64,000 nt of DNA from JALYUM01 sp036688685. GTDB taxonomy: Bacteria; Pseudomonadota; Gammaproteobacteria; Burkholderiales; Burkholderiaceae_D. The translations under genes and the position numbers were made by a program. This document shows, one piece after another, positions 63,101 to 64,000 of this stretch (the first letter of the stretch is position 1; each line of letters opens with the position of its first letter). The DNA is taken from assembly GCF_036688685.1 (NCBI RefSeq), contig NZ_JAQQPS010000005.1:257880-321879 (forward strand), given 5' to 3'. The notes under the pieces are model-generated. The model was not told where the DNA came from, ran no database searches, and was given only the letters and a program-made list of their open reading frames with translations.

Positions 63101-64000
63101 CGTGGCCGACAACAAAGTCTATGACGGCACCACTTCCGCCACCGTCAGCAATGCCGGCGCCACCTTTGCCGGCAGGGTCAATGGCGACGTCCTGACCGTC
63201 AGCATCACCTCGGCGGCGTTTGACGACAAGAATGCGGGCAACGGCAAGACCATCACGGCCAGCGGCCTGTCCCTGGGCGGTACCGACGCGACCAACTACA
63301 ACCTGACCGCCAGCAGCGGCAGCGGCAGCGGCGCCATCACGCCCAAAGCCCTGACCATCACCGGCTTGGCGGCGCTCGACAAGGCCTACGACGGCAATAC
63401 CAAGGCCACCCTGACGGGCGGCTCGGTCAGCGGCTTGGTCGGCTCGGAAACCCTGGCCCTGTCCGGCCTGTCCGGCAGCTTCAGCGACCAGAACGCTGGC
63501 AGCGGCAAGACGGTCAGCGTCAGCGGCGCGACCGTGGCCGACGGCGGCAACGGCGGCCTGGCCGCCAACTACACCATCAGCAACCCCAGCGGCCTGAGCG
63601 CCAGCATCACGCCCAAGGCGCTGACGGTCACCGGCATGACGGCCGCTACCCGCGCCTACGACGGCAGCACCGCAGCGAGCCTGGCCGGCGGCACCCTGAG
63701 CGGCCTGGTCAGCGGAGAGACGCTGGTCCTGTCGGGCGGCAGCGGCGCCTTTGTCGACAAGAACGTAGGCAACGGCAAGGCCGTCACCGTCACTGGCCTG
63801 AGCCTGGCCGATGGCGCCGGCCTGGCCAGCAATTACGCGGTCAGCAACCCCACCGGCGTGACCGCCAGCATCACGCAAAAGGCACTGACGGTCAGCGGCG
63901 CGCTGGCGCAGGACAAAACCTATGACGGCAGCGCCAGCGCCACCATCAGCGGCGGTGCCTTGAGCGGCATGGTCGGCAGCGAGACCGTCAACCTGACCGG
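57120..64000 (+). CDS. TpsA exoprotein: filamentous haemagglutinin-type, YDG repeats, partial
   Basis: Open from ATG 57120 (AGGA 6 bases upstream) to the right edge, at least 2293 codons, without stop; the last frame reads LSGMVGSETVNLTG. The start has an extended signal peptide (MNHIYRSIWNQATGAYAAVS) and a Sec core (AAALMLGYGSLALA). The TPS secretion domain follows (VINQSSQNAVINWSTFNIGK, VFIVNPNGILFGQGSSVNTA). GLUG-type blocks (GGLVGxNxGxIxNSYATG) fill about 58900-60500 in two groups. From about 60700 come an MBG-like unit and then YDG domains (KVYDGNTKA). It should be secreted by TpsB and act as an adhesin. Confidence 0.93.
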   Translation, partial: MNHIYRSIWNQATGAYAAVSEHVKSAGKRSMPGSSGGGAHFALTSMAAALMLGYGSLALAGPTGGTVVAGQAQINGTPGVPGTTVINQSSQNAVINWSTFNIGKGESVQFVQPNSNAVALNRVLGNDGTTILGKLSANGKVFIVNPNGILFGQGSSVNTAGLVASTLDISNADFMAGQYKFSGNGAGKVLNEGNLNAPGGYVALLGAHVSNAGTINARLGTVALAAGQAITIDVAGDGLLNVAVDSGAVGALVQNGGLIQADGGNVVLTAQAAGKLLKTVVNNTGVIEAHTIDTRGGTIKLLGDMQTGTVNAGGTLDASAPDGGKGGFIDTSAAHVNIAKGINVTTRAANGLSGTWLIDPVDFTIAASGGNMTGTDLMTGLSNGSVQIQSTDGTGGTAGDVNVNEAIAWSANKLTLTAQSNININKPMTGTGTASLALEYGQSTVASSNTANITIKAEVNLPSGNSFSTKQGSDGTTKVYTMITSLGAPGSTTGTDLQGMKGLMSGNYALGANIDASATSNTAIWGANGFVAIGINTTPFTGQFEGLGHVITGLTSSNSTSNVSAALFGTITTAAQIRNVGVLDVNLRSSVPGTGSYGNAAGVVGSNSGLINNAFVTGSLSTPGYAYIGGLVGKNSGTILNSSSSATITVTNATLDTVIGGLVGLGTKASKITGSYNTGSVTATAKHTGGGLVGINYGAITSSFNTGAVAVGIDAGGLVASNRGSTAVINNSFSTGAVSANGHVGGLVGWTTSSSQINNSYATGTVTGLGQGGLASASVSTGGLVGNNRSSISNSYATGDVTGATSSVGGVVGTNGTSTAAGSVTNVYSSGKATVTGTVAGTTVAGGVIGFNNASATITGGYFNSTVNTVSAIGGGTGSATKVSGLSATQMRSGASFDNFSFTTTTGQSGNNWVMVNTDGTLNSAGNATGATGPMLSSEYSITIKSPHQLQLMAMNLAGNYTLARDLDLAPTGTTGDVWNGVTFVPVGTSVAAPFTGTFDGAAHVISGLVLNRPGIDNTGLFGVTSSTATIGNVGLDGGSVNGATNTGTLVGNNAGTISGSYSTMSVTGTANTGGLVGNNSGTVSISYATGAVNGTNTVGGLVGVNSGALTNNYATGAVTGSSNTGGLAGASTGSATGNFWDTATSGQATSAAGTGLSTTAMKSPATYTAATWDLAGTWIIYDTNTYPLLRAFMTPLQVNFAANNSKAYDGTSTFTASGVTANRSGAYASLLGTLNTRAAGNAVNVGTYAITAGGLYSGQRGYIISYGAGTVTFDKKAVTVSGMTASAKVYDGNATASLTGGTLSGLVVGETVSFSGQSGAFADQNAGTGKSVTVTGITLVDGANLASNYSVSNPTGVTADITPKALTVTGATASNKVYNGNTKATVSGGALSGLVGSETLTLSGLSGVFADKNAATGKVVTVSGAQLADGTGLASNYTVNNPSGVTADITQATINTVSNIVADSKVYDATTSATVSNAGATFAGMVNGDVLSVSATSAAFADKNAGNGKTVTASGLTLGGTDAANYNLTAGSGSGSGAITPKALTVSGAVAGNKTYDGSTAAALTGGALSGMVNGEALTLGALSGTFADQNAGNAKAVTVTGGTLSDGANGLASNYTVGNITGLTANITQKALTVSGVSVTDKSYDGTTTATVTGGTLNGLVGIETLSLSGQRGEFNDKNVGTGKAVTVSGATLLDGTGLASNYTVSNVTGVTGAITPKTLTVSGATAADKVYDGSTVALISGGTMSGLVGSETLGLSSLTGSFGDQNVASGKAVTIVTAPISDGTNGGLASNYTVGASTAGTASITPKALTVTGMTASAKVYDGNTKASLTGGTLNGLVVGETVSFSGQTGAFNDQNAGAGKSVTVSGITLVDGVSLASNYSVSNPTGITAHITPKALTVTGATANNKVYDGNTNATVSGGTLSGLVGSETLVLSGLSGVFADKNAATGKVVTVSGAALSDGTGLASNYTVGDPTGLTANITQATISTVSNIVADNKVYDGTTSATVSNAGATFAGRVNGDVLTVSITSAAFDDKNAGNGKTITASGLSLGGTDATNYNLTASSGSGSGAITPKALTITGLAALDKAYDGNTKATLTGGSVSGLVGSETLALSGLSGSFSDQNAGSGKTVSVSGATVADGGNGGLAANYTISNPSGLSASITPKALTVTGMTAATRAYDGSTAASLAGGTLSGLVSGETLVLSGGSGAFVDKNVGNGKAVTVTGLSLADGAGLASNYAVSNPTGVTASITQKALTVSGALAQDKTYDGSASATISGGALSGMVGSETVNLT
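60960..64000 (+). repeat. YDG repeats in a 1.6-kb higher-order array
   Basis: Within the TpsA gene, YDG units start near 60989, 61254, 61521, 61788, 62054, 62319, 62589, 62852, 63120, 63386, 63656 and 63921, each 263-270 bases apart. Units six apart resemble each other most (separations 1598-1602 bases). The odd unit at 61521 (with TFAGMVNGDVL) recurs at 63120 (TFAGRVNGDVL). The array runs off the window. Confidence 0.9.

Noticed and set aside
57108..63878. Long leftward open frames in the TpsA region (for example 57108-58766, 59334-60131 and 62517-63878)
   Set aside because: They are shadows of the rightward TpsA gene, which is open over the whole stretch with clear signal peptide, TPS domain and repeats. 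The leftward frames give low-complexity Gly/Ala/Gln-rich products.
60960..64000. CRISPR-like regular spacing
   Set aside because: The repeats are about 265 bases, coding, and give YDG protein domains; there are no short palindromic repeats with unique spacers.

Overview
The window is GC-rich, densely coded DNA that looks like the chromosome of a betaproteobacterium of the Oxalobacteraceae (Massilia/Duganella/Janthinobacterium-like). That placement is an inference. It rests on the exosortase XrtA/PEP-CTERM locus, the Tad pilus locus, the NAD-dependent molybdenum formate dehydrogenase (Fds type) and the lanthanide methanol dehydrogenase with glutathione-linked formaldehyde oxidation. No rRNA, tRNA or CRISPR was seen.

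Region 1 (1-17343) is a PEP-CTERM/exopolysaccharide neighbourhood. It holds an XrtA-associated ATPase (cut by the left edge), an outer-membrane protein, a tyrosine autokinase, a chain-length protein and a polysaccharide export lipoprotein, with a trypsin-like protease between. Next is a compact four-gene cassette: a Tat-signal Cys-rich protein, a PqqD-like protein, an HprK-like kinase and a nucleotidyltransferase. Two FeeM-type N-acyl amino acid synthases, a SAM methyltransferase and a ThiF-like adenylyltransferase surround a PepA-like PEP-CTERM protein, followed by the TPR lipoprotein PrsT. The cassette and pepA each carry a sigma-54 (-24/-12) promoter, which suggests shared control.

Region 2 (17417-23207) holds the fused isobutyryl-CoA mutase IcmF, an HD-GYP phosphodiesterase and a GGDEF diguanylate cyclase. 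Region 3 (23352-34513) is a Tad pilus locus: two near-identical Flp pilins with duplicated leaders, a prepilin peptidase, an AAA ATPase, CpaB, CpaC, a small lipoprotein, CpaE, CpaF, TadB, TadC and TadD. No TadE/F/G minor pilins were seen.

Region 4 (34510-50710) is C1 metabolism: fdsGBAD with its regulator fdsR, a sigma-54 activator of AcoR type, and a long leftward run frmA-frmB-gfa-xoxF-(unknown)-xoxG-xoxJ-(unknown)-ATP-grasp. Together these would take methanol through formaldehyde, S-formylglutathione and formate to CO2. A sigma-54 promoter precedes frmA.

Region 5 (51148-64000) is more fluid: an 8-bp tandem repeat, two paralogous methyltransferase genes (the first decayed), an IS6-family element with a mutated catalytic Asp that carries a nested 200-bp MITE-like insertion, and a two-partner secretion pair. 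The TpsA exoprotein gene runs off the right edge and carries YDG repeats arranged in a 1.6-kb higher-order repeat.
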